Assembly: GCF_015865035.1 (NCBI RefSeq)
Contig: NZ_JADZGI010000001.1
Location: 1-64,000, forward strand
Direction: 5' to 3'
DNA from: Novosphingobium aureum
GTDB lineage: Bacteria; Pseudomonadota; Alphaproteobacteria; Sphingomonadales; Sphingomonadaceae
DNA length: 64,000 bases
Part shown: positions 53,455 to 62,067 of the stretch, one piece after another
Position numbering within the stretch: the stretch's first letter is position 1
How the letters are laid out: every line of letters begins with the position of its first letter
The notes under the pieces: model-generated
Database searches by the model: none
What the model was told of the DNA's origin: nothing
The model's input: the letters and a program-made list of their open reading frames with translations, nothing else
Translations under genes and position numbers: made by a program

Positions 53455-53985
53455 ATGGACAAGACCGGCACGGCAAGCCTCACGATCAGCGAGATGCGCG
53501 AGTTCGCGAGTTTCGACGCGGGCGAACAGCGTTACATCCGGCGCAGTCTCGACGTCGGCTTCGAACGCCACGACGCAGCCGAACGCTGGGGCCGCGACGC
53601 CGCCGAAGTCGCCTCGATCAAGGCACAATACGGCTACTATCAGGACCTGCGCGTGCTGCGCGGGGTGCGTCCCGACGAATACGACCTCGAGGACATCGAC
53701 CTGTTCATGGGCAAGCTGATGCGCATGGCAGCCTTCGACCTCGCGCAGGAACGCCTTTCCTCGTTCTCGGCCTTTCGTTTCCTCTACGAGCGCCTGCTCG
53801 GGGCCTGGGTGCGCCCATGGCTGCCGAGCGCCTTTTGCGGCGCAGCCGCACTTCCCCAGATCCGCCCCGAGCGGCGCAAGTGCCTGCTCCACTCGATCAG
53901 CGAGGCGGCCGCGACCGCCCCGGCCTGGTCCGAGCGCGAGCCCGCCTTCCTGCCCGAGTGGATCGAGGAAGACGAGGCCGCCTGA
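53455..53985 (+). CDS. Hypothetical protein
   Basis: I do not recognise this 176-residue protein. It is predicted to be soluble and mostly helical, rich in aromatic and charged residues (QRYIRRSLDVGFERHDAAERW, QYGYYQDLRVLRGVRPDEYD), with two late cysteines (AFCGAA, RKCLL) and an acidic C-terminus (WIEEDEAA). It has no signal peptide. It precedes a second unknown gene and a methyltransferase in the same direction; the three may form a unit. Confidence 0.6.
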   Translation: MDKTGTASLTISEMREFASFDAGEQRYIRRSLDVGFERHDAAERWGRDAAEVASIKAQYGYYQDLRVLRGVRPDEYDLEDIDLFMGKLMRMAAFDLAQERLSSFSAFRFLYERLLGAWVRPWLPSAFCGAAALPQIRPERRKCLLHSISEAAATAPAWSEREPAFLPEWIEEDEAA

Positions 53986-54129
53986 GCCACCCTGCGGCGA
54001 GGCGCTGCCCCCTTCAGCGCCTCGCCGCCCTTCGGACACTCGCAAGTTTTCCTGAAAATCCCGCCAAAACCTGAGATGCTGAGCCTTGATGACCGGACGA
54101 ACCGGTCGCGAGGCAAGAGGCAAGACAGC

Positions 54130-54465
54130 GTGACCACCAAACCCCAGAGCACCGGCAAACCCCAGACCGCCGGACGCCGGGCGATGCCCGGGCTGGACGA
54201 GAGCGACGACCAGACCTTCGCCATGATCGCAGCCCTGACCAGCGAACTGGCCATGGCCCGCGAACGCATCGACACGCTCGAGCGTCTGCTCGATGCAGGC
54301 GGCGCTCTCGATCGCGCCGCAATCGAGCGCTATGTTCCCGACGAGACCGCGAGCACCGAGCGCGGCGCCCTGCGCCAGCGCATCATCGCCAAGGTCTTCC
54401 GCCCGATCCGCGAGGCGGCGATCCGCCGCACGCAGGGCACGTCCACCCCTGAAGCGGGAGTTTGA
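54130..54465 (+). CDS. Hypothetical small coiled-coil-like protein
   Basis: This is about 111 residues long with a polar basic N-terminus. A helical, heptad-like part follows (TFAMIAALTSELAMARERIDTLERLLDAGGA), then a tail with ERGALRQRIIAKVFRPIREAAIRR. I know no family. The start is uncertain: GTG is chosen over an ATG 18 codons earlier because AAGAGGC lies nearby. It ends five bases before the methyltransferase start, which suggests joint translation. Confidence 0.6.
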   Translation: MTTKPQSTGKPQTAGRRAMPGLDESDDQTFAMIAALTSELAMARERIDTLERLLDAGGALDRAAIERYVPDETASTERGALRQRIIAKVFRPIREAAIRRTQGTSTPEAGV

Positions 54466-54470
54466 ACGCC

Positions 54471-55583
54471 ATGTCCCATCCCATGCTCGCCAATGCCAGC
54501 CACGACGAGACCGCAGAACAGCTCTTCGTGCGCGACCTGCAGACCTGGCTCTATACCGAGGTCGAACCCCACGAGCGCAAGATCGCGGAAGAGCTCGATC
54601 CCGGCCTTGGCCACAATGACCGGGCCGAGGCCGTCTACGAGGCACTGCACAAGGAGCCCGCCTTCATCGGCTGGTCGGGCATGCGCCGCGCCACGCAGGA
54701 ACTGCTGTGGGATTCGGTATGGACCTGCGTCGACCGGCAGGCCGAGGGGCTCGATGCCCTGGCAAGCGAGGCCCCCGAGCTGGGCTCGCTGACGCTGGCC
54801 GAGGACTTTGCCGTTCCCGATTACCTCGAGGATGCCCACGTGCACCTCATGCCCGGCGGCTACGGCCTCGATGCCGAGGGTGTGCGCCAGGGCGCGCTGA
54901 TGGACCGCGGCGGCGCGGTCTACATGCTCGGGCGCAACGGCGGCTTCCTCAACGACGGGCGCGGCAAGGCGGTCGCGGCCCATCTCGCCTGCTGCTATCC
55001 CGATCTCGCGCCTGAGCGCATCCTCGAACTGGGCTGCGGCGTCGGCTCCTCGGTGGTTCCGCTGGCGCAGGCCTATCCCGAGGCCGAGACCTATGCCGTC
55101 GACGTCGGCGCCTCGGTGCTGCGCTACGCCCATGCCCGCGCCGCGCACCTGGGCGCTGCGGTCCACTTCGTGCAGGACGATGCGGAAAGCACCCGCTTCG
55201 AGGACGAGAGCTTCGACGTGGTGTTCACCGCCGCGGTGATGCACGAGACCTCGCCCGAGGCGATCGGGCGCATCCTCACAGAAAGCCACCGACTGCTGCG
55301 CAAGGGCGGCGTTGCAGTCCATCTCGAGGTGCCGGTGCGCTACGAACGCCTCGACCTGTGGAGCCAGGTCATCGCCGGGATCGAGCGCGACTACAACAAC
55401 GAGCCCGCGTGGAAGGACGCGACCTCGGCAGACTACGAGGCGCTGATGAACGCGGCAGGCTTCGAGGCGGTCAAGGTCGGCTTCCAGGACGCGGTGCTCG
55501 GACCCGACATGTCGGCCAGCAAGTTCGGCGACGAATCGAAGGGCGTGTTCCTGTCCTGGTTCGTTACCTCGGGCCGCAAGTAA
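54471..55583 (+). CDS. Class I SAM-dependent methyltransferase
   Basis: This 370-residue protein has a long N-terminal region (about 175 residues, unrecognised). A class I methyltransferase domain follows with ERILELGCGVGSSVVPLAQA (motif I), YAVDVGASVLRYA, ESFDVVFTAAVMHE and a post-motif helix with LRKGGVAVHLEVPV. The substrate is unknown. The ATG is used because GGGAG lies about ten bases upstream; a TTG three codons earlier is too close to it. It follows the two unknown genes. Confidence 0.82.
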   Translation: MSHPMLANASHDETAEQLFVRDLQTWLYTEVEPHERKIAEELDPGLGHNDRAEAVYEALHKEPAFIGWSGMRRATQELLWDSVWTCVDRQAEGLDALASEAPELGSLTLAEDFAVPDYLEDAHVHLMPGGYGLDAEGVRQGALMDRGGAVYMLGRNGGFLNDGRGKAVAAHLACCYPDLAPERILELGCGVGSSVVPLAQAYPEAETYAVDVGASVLRYAHARAAHLGAAVHFVQDDAESTRFEDESFDVVFTAAVMHETSPEAIGRILTESHRLLRKGGVAVHLEVPVRYERLDLWSQVIAGIERDYNNEPAWKDATSADYEALMNAAGFEAVKVGFQDAVLGPDMSASKFGDESKGVFLSWFVTSGRK

Positions 55584-55613
55584 GCGCCCGCAGGCACGAT
55601 AACGGTCAACGAG

Positions 55614-55648
55614 ACGGCAGGTCCGCACACGCCGGGCCTGCCGTTTTT
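55614..55648 (+). terminator. Intrinsic terminator after methyltransferase
   Basis: A 12-bp stem with one G-T pair (ACGGCAGGTCCG with CGGGCCTGCCGT) closes a 7-nt loop and is followed by TTTTT. It lies 30 bp after the stop. Confidence 0.85.
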
Positions 55649-55652
55649 CGTG

Positions 55653-56774
55653 CTACTTGCGCTGGCCCAGCGTGCGCTGGAGGGCATCGCGCCAGGCGCG
55701 ATCCTCGACCTGTTCAAGCAGGGCAATGTCGACCGGCTCGCGCAATGCGCTGCCCGGTCCCGTGGCAATGGCGTAGTCCTGCCGCCCGAAGGTGCCGGGC
55801 ACCATGCGCAGGTCGGTCTCGCGGTCCATCTTCAGCCGGTAGCGCAGCAGTGGCTCGTCATAGACGAAAGCCTCGATCGTCCCGGCCCGCAGCGCGTCGA
55901 GCCCCGATTCGATATCCGGATAGCCCGAGAAGCCGATACCCTCGCTGGTCAGCCACTCGTCGCTGGCCGAGCCACGGATCGAACCCACCATCGCCGGGGC
56001 GAGGTCGTCCGGGCTGGCGATGGCCCCGGCGATGCGGTCGGCGGTGAGCGAGGAAGCGATCATGCCGGTGAAGGTCGAGATGATGATGATCGCGGCGAAC
56101 ATCCAGACCAGCGCAATCGCCTTGCCTGCAGCGGTGCGCGGGGCCTTGTCGCCATAGCCCACGGTGGTCATCGTCACCGCCGAGAACCAGAACCCTGCAA
56201 AGAGCCCGCGCACGCCCGTGCCGAATTCCTCGGTGTTGTGCTTGCGTTCGACCAGCCAGAACAGCGCACCCACCCCGAGCAACAGCGCCGAGAGCGCGAG
56301 GATCGCCTTGAGAAAGGCGAAGGTGAAGAAGTTCTTGGCCAGCGACATCCATGCACTCGGCTCGCGCTGTACCGCGATGCCGAAGCCGGTGGCGTAGAAG
56401 GGATGGGTGAAGTCGACCCGCTCCTCGCGCGCGGCGGTGACGGTCAGCGCGCCGACGCTGGCATCGTAGCGCCCTTGCGCGACGCCATCGACCATGCCGG
56501 GCAGATCGGTCTCGACGAAGTGGAAGCGATAGCCGTTCTCCTGCGCGATCTGGCGCCACAGGTCGATTGCCAGCCCCTGCCACTGCCCGTCCTCGCCCTT
56601 CATCGCGAAGGGCGGTGCGATGCGGGTGGCGACGGCGAGGTCCTTGCCCGAAGGCGCCGGTGCCTGCCCGCTTCTATCCTGGGCAAGGGCGGGCCGCGCC
56701 ATGGTGGCCAGAGCGAGAAACGAAGCGAGCAGGAACAGCAGTACCGGACGGAAATTCTTGCTCGCAAAAGACAT
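55653..56774 (-). CDS. GluR0-like ligand-gated potassium channel
   Basis: This is a predicted ionotropic-receptor-type channel. The 373-residue protein has a signal peptide (residues 1-31). The first lobe of a periplasmic-binding domain follows (about 45-140: VATRIAPPFAMKGEDG, DASVGALTVTAAREERVDFTHPFY), then a helix and a pore loop with the potassium selectivity motif TMTTVGYGD near residue 205. A second helix and the second lobe (AGTIEAFVYDEPLLRY) complete it. This split-lobe layout is that of GluR0 channels. The ligand may be an amino acid. GAGGAG precedes the start. The neighbours give no clue. Confidence 0.87.
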   Translation of the reverse strand: MSFASKNFRPVLLFLLASFLALATMARPALAQDRSGQAPAPSGKDLAVATRIAPPFAMKGEDGQWQGLAIDLWRQIAQENGYRFHFVETDLPGMVDGVAQGRYDASVGALTVTAAREERVDFTHPFYATGFGIAVQREPSAWMSLAKNFFTFAFLKAILALSALLLGVGALFWLVERKHNTEEFGTGVRGLFAGFWFSAVTMTTVGYGDKAPRTAAGKAIALVWMFAAIIIISTFTGMIASSLTADRIAGAIASPDDLAPAMVGSIRGSASDEWLTSEGIGFSGYPDIESGLDALRAGTIEAFVYDEPLLRYRLKMDRETDLRMVPGTFGRQDYAIATGPGSALREPVDIALLEQVEDRAWRDALQRTLGQRK

Positions 56775-56834
56775 CGGGTCTCCTCGTGTCGCGGCGCCAT
56801 CCCTCGCGGCACCTTCCCTGAAGCCCTCAGGCTG

Positions 56835-58640
56835 TCACGATCTGTAGAGCCCGTCCAGCCTCTCGCCGTAGCGCTCGCGCAGCTTGTGGCGGCGGATCTT
56901 GAGGCTGGGCGTCATCTCCTCGTTCTCGATCGCGAAGGGCTCGTCGGCGAAGGTGAACTGGCGTACCTTCTCGATCACCGAGAGATCGGCATTGACCCGG
57001 TCGATCGCATCGCGGACCGCCGTGCGGAACGCAGGCAGCTCGGCAAGCGTCGCGAGCGCGGGCTCGGCCCCGTTTTCGCGCGCCCATTCCTGCATCCACT
57101 CGGCATCGGGCACGATCAGCCCCACGACGTAGGGCCGCTTGTCGCCCGCGACCATGGCCTGACCGATCTCGGGCTGAAGGGTGAGCATCGACTCGACCTT
57201 CTGCGGCGAGACGTTGTCGCCCTTGTCGTTGACGATCATGTCCTTCTTGCGGTCGGTGATGCAGATGCGCCCGCGCGCGTCGATGTGGCCGATGTCGCCG
57301 GTGTGCAGCCAGCCGTCGATCAGCGCGGCGCGGCTGGCGGCGGGATTGCGCCAGTAGCCGGACATGACCAGCTCGCCGCGCACGAGGACTTCCCCGTCCT
57401 CGGCGATCACCACCTCGGCGCCGCGCACCGGCGGGCCGACGGTGTCCATCTTGATCCCGGCCCGGGGGCGATTGACCGAGATGATCGGCCCGCTCTCGGT
57501 CTGGCCGTAGCCCTGCAGCAGGGTCAGACCCATGGCATCGAAGAAGGTTCCGATCTCGGGGTTGAGCGGCGCGCCGCCCGAGACCAGCGCCTTCATCCGC
57601 CCGCCGAAGCGCGCGCGGATCTTGGGGCGCAGGGTCCGTTCGAGCAGGGCATCGAGCGCAAAGTCGCTGATGCGTCGATTGCCCGCAGCGCGGCGCGAGG
57701 CAAGCGCGATCGCCTGATGCATCATCCAGCTGGGCACCTTGCCCTGCTTTTCGACCTGCTTCATGATCCGCGTGCGCAGCACCTCGAAGAGGCGCGGGAC
57801 CACGACCATGATCGTCGGGCTGACTTCCTCGATGTTGCCCGCGAGCTTCTCCAGCCCTTCGGCATAGTAGATCTGGCCGCCCAGCCCGATCGGCAGCATC
57901 TGCCCGCCGGTGTGCTCGTAGGCATGGCTGAGCGGGAGGAACGAGAGGAAGGTCTCGCAGGCGTCGAGGTGGAAGTCGTCGAGGATGATCTGCGCCGCGC
58001 CCGCCACGTTGGAGAGCAACATGCCGTGGTGCTGGCGGACCCCGCGCGGAGCACCGCCGGTGCCGCTGGTGTAGATCACGCAGGCGAGATCGTCACGGCT
58101 GGCCGAGACGAGCCGGGCCTCGACCTCGGCGCGTGCGGCCACCGGATCGCCTTCGAGCAGCGCGTTCCAGTCGTGCAGTTCGACCACCCCCTGCTGCATC
58201 GCGGGCATTGCCTCGATGCCGATGACGTGGCGGCAGCAGTCGGTCTGCAGGATCGCGGGGAGCAGCGTCGCGCCGAGCTTGGCGTTGGAGACGATGGCGG
58301 CGCAGGCACCCGAATCCTCGAGGATGTGGATGTGATCGCGCTTGGTGTTGGTGGTGTAGGTGGGCACCGTCACCCCACCCGCGGCCATGATCGCGAGGTC
58401 GGCAAGGCACCACTCGGGCCGGTTCTCCGAGACGATCAGGACGCGCTCGCCATCCTCGATGCCGAGCCGGCGCAGCGCGGAAGCCATCAGGCACACCCGG
58501 CGCGCGGCTTCGGCCCAGGAGATCGCCTGCCACTCGCCATCGCGCTTGGCCTGGAGCATGGCCCGCTCGCCCAGCGCATCGGCGCGCTTGAGGAACAGCG
58601 AAACGATGTTCGAACTGCGGTCGAATTCACCAAGATCCAT
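56835..58640 (-). CDS. AMP-forming long-chain acyl-CoA ligase
   Basis: This activates fatty acids to acyl-CoA through an acyl-adenylate. The 601-residue protein belongs to the FadD15/FAA1-like group and shows CVIYTSGTGGAPRGV, GYGQTESGP, HTGDIGHIDARG and ITDRKKDMIVNDKGDNVSP. The phosphate-binding loop deviates from the usual TSGTTGxPKG: the second T is G and the K is R. The start at MDLGEFDR is preferred to an ATG 12 codons earlier. Its own end lies before the GluR0-like gene, which may be downstream on the same strand. Confidence 0.87.
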   Translation of the reverse strand: MDLGEFDRSSNIVSLFLKRADALGERAMLQAKRDGEWQAISWAEAARRVCLMASALRRLGIEDGERVLIVSENRPEWCLADLAIMAAGGVTVPTYTTNTKRDHIHILEDSGACAAIVSNAKLGATLLPAILQTDCCRHVIGIEAMPAMQQGVVELHDWNALLEGDPVAARAEVEARLVSASRDDLACVIYTSGTGGAPRGVRQHHGMLLSNVAGAAQIILDDFHLDACETFLSFLPLSHAYEHTGGQMLPIGLGGQIYYAEGLEKLAGNIEEVSPTIMVVVPRLFEVLRTRIMKQVEKQGKVPSWMMHQAIALASRRAAGNRRISDFALDALLERTLRPKIRARFGGRMKALVSGGAPLNPEIGTFFDAMGLTLLQGYGQTESGPIISVNRPRAGIKMDTVGPPVRGAEVVIAEDGEVLVRGELVMSGYWRNPAASRAALIDGWLHTGDIGHIDARGRICITDRKKDMIVNDKGDNVSPQKVESMLTLQPEIGQAMVAGDKRPYVVGLIVPDAEWMQEWARENGAEPALATLAELPAFRTAVRDAIDRVNADLSVIEKVRQFTFADEPFAIENEEMTPSLKIRRHKLRERYGERLDGLYRS

Positions 58641-58733
58641 GGTGGGGACGGGTCCTCTCTGCCGTTTTTCGGTCATTCGAGCGAACGTCTAGGCCCCGCC
58701 GCAGGTTGCGACAAGGTGCCGCATACGTAAACG

Positions 58734-58777
58734 CAAGGAGCCTGCGCAGGCGCTCGAACGCTTGCGCAGGCTCCTTG
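58734..58777. terminator. Hairpin after gamma-glutamyltransferase
   Basis: A 19-bp stem with one G-T pair (58734-58752 with 58759-58777) closes a 6-nt loop CTCGAA. It lies just after the gamma-glutamyltransferase stop on the minus strand. The T-run is short, but the stem is very stable. Confidence 0.7.
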
Positions 58778-58810
58778 ATGCGATGCCCGTGTGAAGGGGC
58801 AGTGACGGTA

Positions 58811-60583
58811 TCAGTCGTGGACCCGGTTGAGATTGTTGTCGCGCCGCTCGATGCGCGTGACGTTGCCCGCGGTATCCATGCCCACGCCCTCGCTGCGCGG
58901 ATCGGCGGCGCCGATCCACTTGCCGCCGACGAACTCGACCGCATTGGCCTTGAGGCCGAGCGGGGCGACCTTGACGTTCTCGCCCATCGCCTCGAGCGCG
59001 GGCGCCATCGCGGCAAGCTCGGTGCCTTCCTCGAGCGTCGCGACCTTCGAGCCGGGGGCGTAGATCAGCCCCATCGCGATCGCGTCCTGCGCGCTCATGT
59101 CCCAGTCGATCACGCCGATCAGCGCCTTGGCGATCTGGCAGATGATCGTCGCGCCGCCCGCCGCGCCGATGGCGATGCGCACCTTGCCGTCGGGTCCGTA
59201 GACGATGGTGGGGGCCATCGAACTGCGCGGACGCTTGCCCCCTTCGACACGGTTGGCGACGAGGTAGCCGTCCTTGACCGGGACGGGGTCGAAGTCGGGC
59301 ATCTCATTGTTGATCATCAGCCCGTCGACCGAGAGACCGGAGCCGAAGTAGCCGTTGATGGTGGTGGTCACCTCGACGACATTGCCCGCCCCATCGACGA
59401 CCGCGAGGTCGCTGGTGCCCGGATCGTTGCGGAAGGGTACCTTCTGGCGCTCGGGCGCGCCTGCAGGGTGTCCGGGCTGGATATCCGCGATCACCGCATC
59501 GGGGCTGATCAGCGCCGAGCGGCTGGCGATGTAGGCCGGGTCGAGCAGGCCCTTCTCGGGAACGTCGATGTAGTCGGTGTCGGCCATGTAGAGGTTGCGG
59601 TCGGCATAGGCGAGCCGCTCGCTCTCGGCGATCAGGTGCCAGGCGACCGGGGACTTCGCGCCCAGTGCCTTCATGTCGAAGCGCTCGAGCTGCTTGAGGA
59701 TCATCAGCACCGTCAGGCCGCCCGAACTGGGCGGGCCCATCCCGCACACGCGGTAGACACGGTAGGTCCCGCAGACGGGTTCGCGCTCCTTGGCCTCGTA
59801 GCCCGCGAGGTCGGCCTCGGTGATCTTCGAGGGGATCGGTCCCGCCCCGTTCAGCGTCGCGACCAGCCGGCTGGCGATATCGCCCTTGTAGAAGGGTTCG
59901 GGCCCTTCGCTGGCCAGCCGCTCGAGCGTGGCCGCCATCACCGGCGAGCGCAGCGTCGAGCCCTGTGCGACCGGCTTGCCGCCGGGCAGATAGTGATCGC
60001 GGGCCCAGCCGGTCACGTGACTGCCGTAGTTGGCGAGACCGTTGTTGAGGCGCGGCGAGACCACGAAGCCGTCGCGCGCGAGCCTGATCGCGGGCTCGAA
60101 CAGCTGCGCCCAAGACAGCTTGCCCCATCTGGCATGGGCCTTGGCCATCGCCGCGAGCGCGCCCGGCGTGCCTGCGCTGAGCGGTCCTTGATAGATCAGC
60201 TTACCCGGCAGCGGCTTGCCCGCGTCATCGAGGTACCAGCTCTCGTCAGCGGCGGCAGGTGCGCTCTCGCGCCCGTCGATGGTGTCGAGGGCATTGTCGG
60301 CAGCGCCGTGGCGAACCCAGAACAGTCCCCCGCCGATACCCGAATTCTGCGGCTCGACGACGTTGAGCGCGAGCATCGTCGCGATCGCGGCATCGGTTGC
60401 GCTGCCACCCTTGCGCAGCATCTCGACGCCCGCCGCCGCGGCGCGTGGGTCGGCGGCGCTGACCACGCCCTCGTGCGCCTTCGCGGCAGGAGCCGGAGGC
60501 GGCGCGGGCGGGACCGTCGAGGTGGTCGAACAGGCGGCAAGGGCGATCGGGCCGGTGAGGCCGACGAAGAATTTACGGAGCAT
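58811..60583 (-). CDS. ggt: Gamma-glutamyltransferase (lipoprotein)
   Basis: This cleaves glutathione and transfers the gamma-glutamyl group. The 590-residue precursor has a lipoprotein signal peptide (LAAC lipobox at residue 18). The catalytic subunit follows, with MGPPSSGG and, near residue 390, GTSDLAVVDGAGN whose threonine would be the nucleophile exposed by autocleavage, then LMINNEMPDF. The usual TTH there is TSD. A likely role is glutathione turnover in the periplasm. It follows pyrD by 11 bp. Confidence 0.92.
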   Translation of the reverse strand: MLRKFFVGLTGPIALAACSTTSTVPPAPPPAPAAKAHEGVVSAADPRAAAAGVEMLRKGGSATDAAIATMLALNVVEPQNSGIGGGLFWVRHGAADNALDTIDGRESAPAAADESWYLDDAGKPLPGKLIYQGPLSAGTPGALAAMAKAHARWGKLSWAQLFEPAIRLARDGFVVSPRLNNGLANYGSHVTGWARDHYLPGGKPVAQGSTLRSPVMAATLERLASEGPEPFYKGDIASRLVATLNGAGPIPSKITEADLAGYEAKEREPVCGTYRVYRVCGMGPPSSGGLTVLMILKQLERFDMKALGAKSPVAWHLIAESERLAYADRNLYMADTDYIDVPEKGLLDPAYIASRSALISPDAVIADIQPGHPAGAPERQKVPFRNDPGTSDLAVVDGAGNVVEVTTTINGYFGSGLSVDGLMINNEMPDFDPVPVKDGYLVANRVEGGKRPRSSMAPTIVYGPDGKVRIAIGAAGGATIICQIAKALIGVIDWDMSAQDAIAMGLIYAPGSKVATLEEGTELAAMAPALEAMGENVKVAPLGLKANAVEFVGGKWIGAADPRSEGVGMDTAGNVTRIERRDNNLNRVHD

Positions 60584-60594
60584 CGCGGCGGAAG

Positions 60595-61638
60595 CTATGC
60601 GGTTCCGACGGCCTCCGCAATGGAGTTGAAGCCGTCGCGCTTCATCAATCTTTCGAGGCCCTTGCAGATGTCGCGAGCGATGCCCGGACCCTCGTATACC
60701 ATCGCGCTGTAGAGCTGGACGAGGCTCGCCCCGGCACGGATCCGGGCCCAGGCGTCCTCGGCAGTGGCGATCCCGCCCACGCCGATGAGCGCGATCTCGC
60801 CGCCGGTCGCCTTGCGAAAGTCGCTGAGGCGCTGCTGGGCAAGATCCCTGAGCGGCGCGCCCGAAAGCCCGCCTGCCTCACCCGCATGGGCCGAGGCCAG
60901 CGCGGGGCGCGAGATGGTGGTGTTGGAGACGATCAGCGCACCCAGCCCGCGTTCGATGGCGATACGCGCGATCGCGTCGATGTCGACGGGTTCGAGATCG
61001 GGCGCCACCTTGAGAAAGACCGGCGGACCGCCCTCGGGGCAGGCGGCGGCCTTGGCATCGTTGACCGCATCGAGCAGTCCGGTCAGCGCCGACTCGTCCT
61101 GCAGCGCGCGCAGGCCCGGGGTGTTGGGGCTCGAAATATTGACCGCGAGATAGCTCGCCAATGGAGCCATCAGCCTTGCCATGATCGCATAATCGGCCAC
61201 GCGATCGGTCGAATCCTTGTTCGCGCCGATGTTGATGCCGACGATTCCCGGGCGTCCCTTGCGCGCCTCGAGCCGGTCGACCGCGGATTGCGCACCCTTG
61301 TTGTTGAAGCCCATCCGGTTGATCACCGCATGATCCTCGACGAGGCGGAACAGGCGCGGCCTGGGATTGCCCGCCTGCGGCAGCGGAGTGATCGAGCCGA
61401 CTTCGGCGAACCCGAAGCCCTGCCCCAAAAGCGCGTCCGGAACCTCGCCGTCCTTGTCGAATCCGGCCGCCATCCCGACCGGATTGGGGAAGGTCAGACC
61501 GGCAACGCGGCTCTCGAGTGCGGGCCGCACGCGCGGCGGCTTGCCGGAAGGGGCGAGCTTGAGCGCGCGAATCGCGAGCGTGTGGGCCGATTCGGCATCG
61601 AGGCGGAAGAGCGCTGGGCGGATGATGGAATAGAGCAC
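60595..61638 (-). CDS. pyrD: Dihydroorotate dehydrogenase (quinone), class 2
   Basis: This oxidises dihydroorotate to orotate in pyrimidine synthesis and passes electrons to quinone at the inner membrane. The 347-residue protein has the N-terminal amphipathic part of class 2 and the FMN-binding body: PVGMAAGFDKDGEV, RLFRLVEDHAVINRMGFNN, VNISSPNTPGLRALQ with the class 2 catalytic serine, and IGVGGIATAEDAW. The start is GTG without an obvious ribosome site. It is followed closely by the gamma-glutamyltransferase gene. Confidence 0.95.
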   Translation of the reverse strand: MLYSIIRPALFRLDAESAHTLAIRALKLAPSGKPPRVRPALESRVAGLTFPNPVGMAAGFDKDGEVPDALLGQGFGFAEVGSITPLPQAGNPRPRLFRLVEDHAVINRMGFNNKGAQSAVDRLEARKGRPGIVGINIGANKDSTDRVADYAIMARLMAPLASYLAVNISSPNTPGLRALQDESALTGLLDAVNDAKAAACPEGGPPVFLKVAPDLEPVDIDAIARIAIERGLGALIVSNTTISRPALASAHAGEAGGLSGAPLRDLAQQRLSDFRKATGGEIALIGVGGIATAEDAWARIRAGASLVQLYSAMVYEGPGIARDICKGLERLMKRDGFNSIAEAVGTA

Positions 61639-61782
61639 GGGTCGAGCGCATAGCCGGGATCGCGCCGTTGCTCAAATGTTTCACTCCCGACGCAATCTTG
61701 CGGGACAGGCCCCGGATTCCCTCCAGATTGCATACATTGCCCCTGCCGCAGCGCAGCGCCATGTCGCAAATCTACAATATTT

Positions 61783-61898
61783 AGCCCCTTCATCGGCATA
61801 GACGGGACCTGCGACCCGAAGGGCTCGTAGCGGGATGCTCACGAGTTCTTTATTACCTTAAGGGCGGTTTCTCCTTCGCGGGAAACCGCCCTTTTTTT
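61783..61898 (+). ncRNA. Candidate structured small RNA
   Basis: A stand-alone transcription unit of about 116 nt is suggested. A -10 box TACAAT lies at 61773-61778 and predicts a start at the A of 61783, exactly where the first stem begins. Stem 1 pairs 61783-61791 with 61818-61825 with one bulge. Stem 2 is CTCGTAGC (61824-61831) with 61837-61845 around a GGGAT loop. It shares two bases (61824-61825) with stem 1, so the two may compete or stem 1 frays. Stem 3 is a strong terminator (61860-61871 with 61882-61893) followed by seven T residues. No protein gene in the plus strand would use this terminator. I see no match to a named RNA family and no clear -35 box. Confidence 0.6.
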
Positions 61899-62013
61899 AT
61901 GGTCTTGTCTCTATTGCAAGGCAGGTTGGTGCTTCCGGGTGTTACCGCTCCCGCCGGATTCGCCCGATTCCCGGCCACAGCCCATTGAATCCGTGCCGCG
62001 CATGCACTAGGTG

Positions 62014-62038
62014 AAACTGGAAGAAATCGATCCAGTTT
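62014..62038. promoter_or_regulatory. Inverted repeat, candidate suf operator
   Basis: AAACTGGA at 62014-62021 and TCCAGTTT at 62031-62038 are exact inverted repeats with a 9-bp spacer. The site is 29 bp before the start of the suf regulator gene, which fits an autoregulation operator. It does not clearly match the classic IscR type 1 consensus. Confidence 0.45.
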
Positions 62039-62067
62039 GACCTTCGGGCCACTTCGCAAGGGAGCCT

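Noticed and set aside
55650..58730. A plus-strand open frame of 1026 codons opposite the channel and acyl-CoA ligase genes
   Set aside because: It is antisense to two genes with clear domain motifs. Its composition is rich in R, D, H, G and Q with no motifs or signal, typical of a GC-driven shadow frame.
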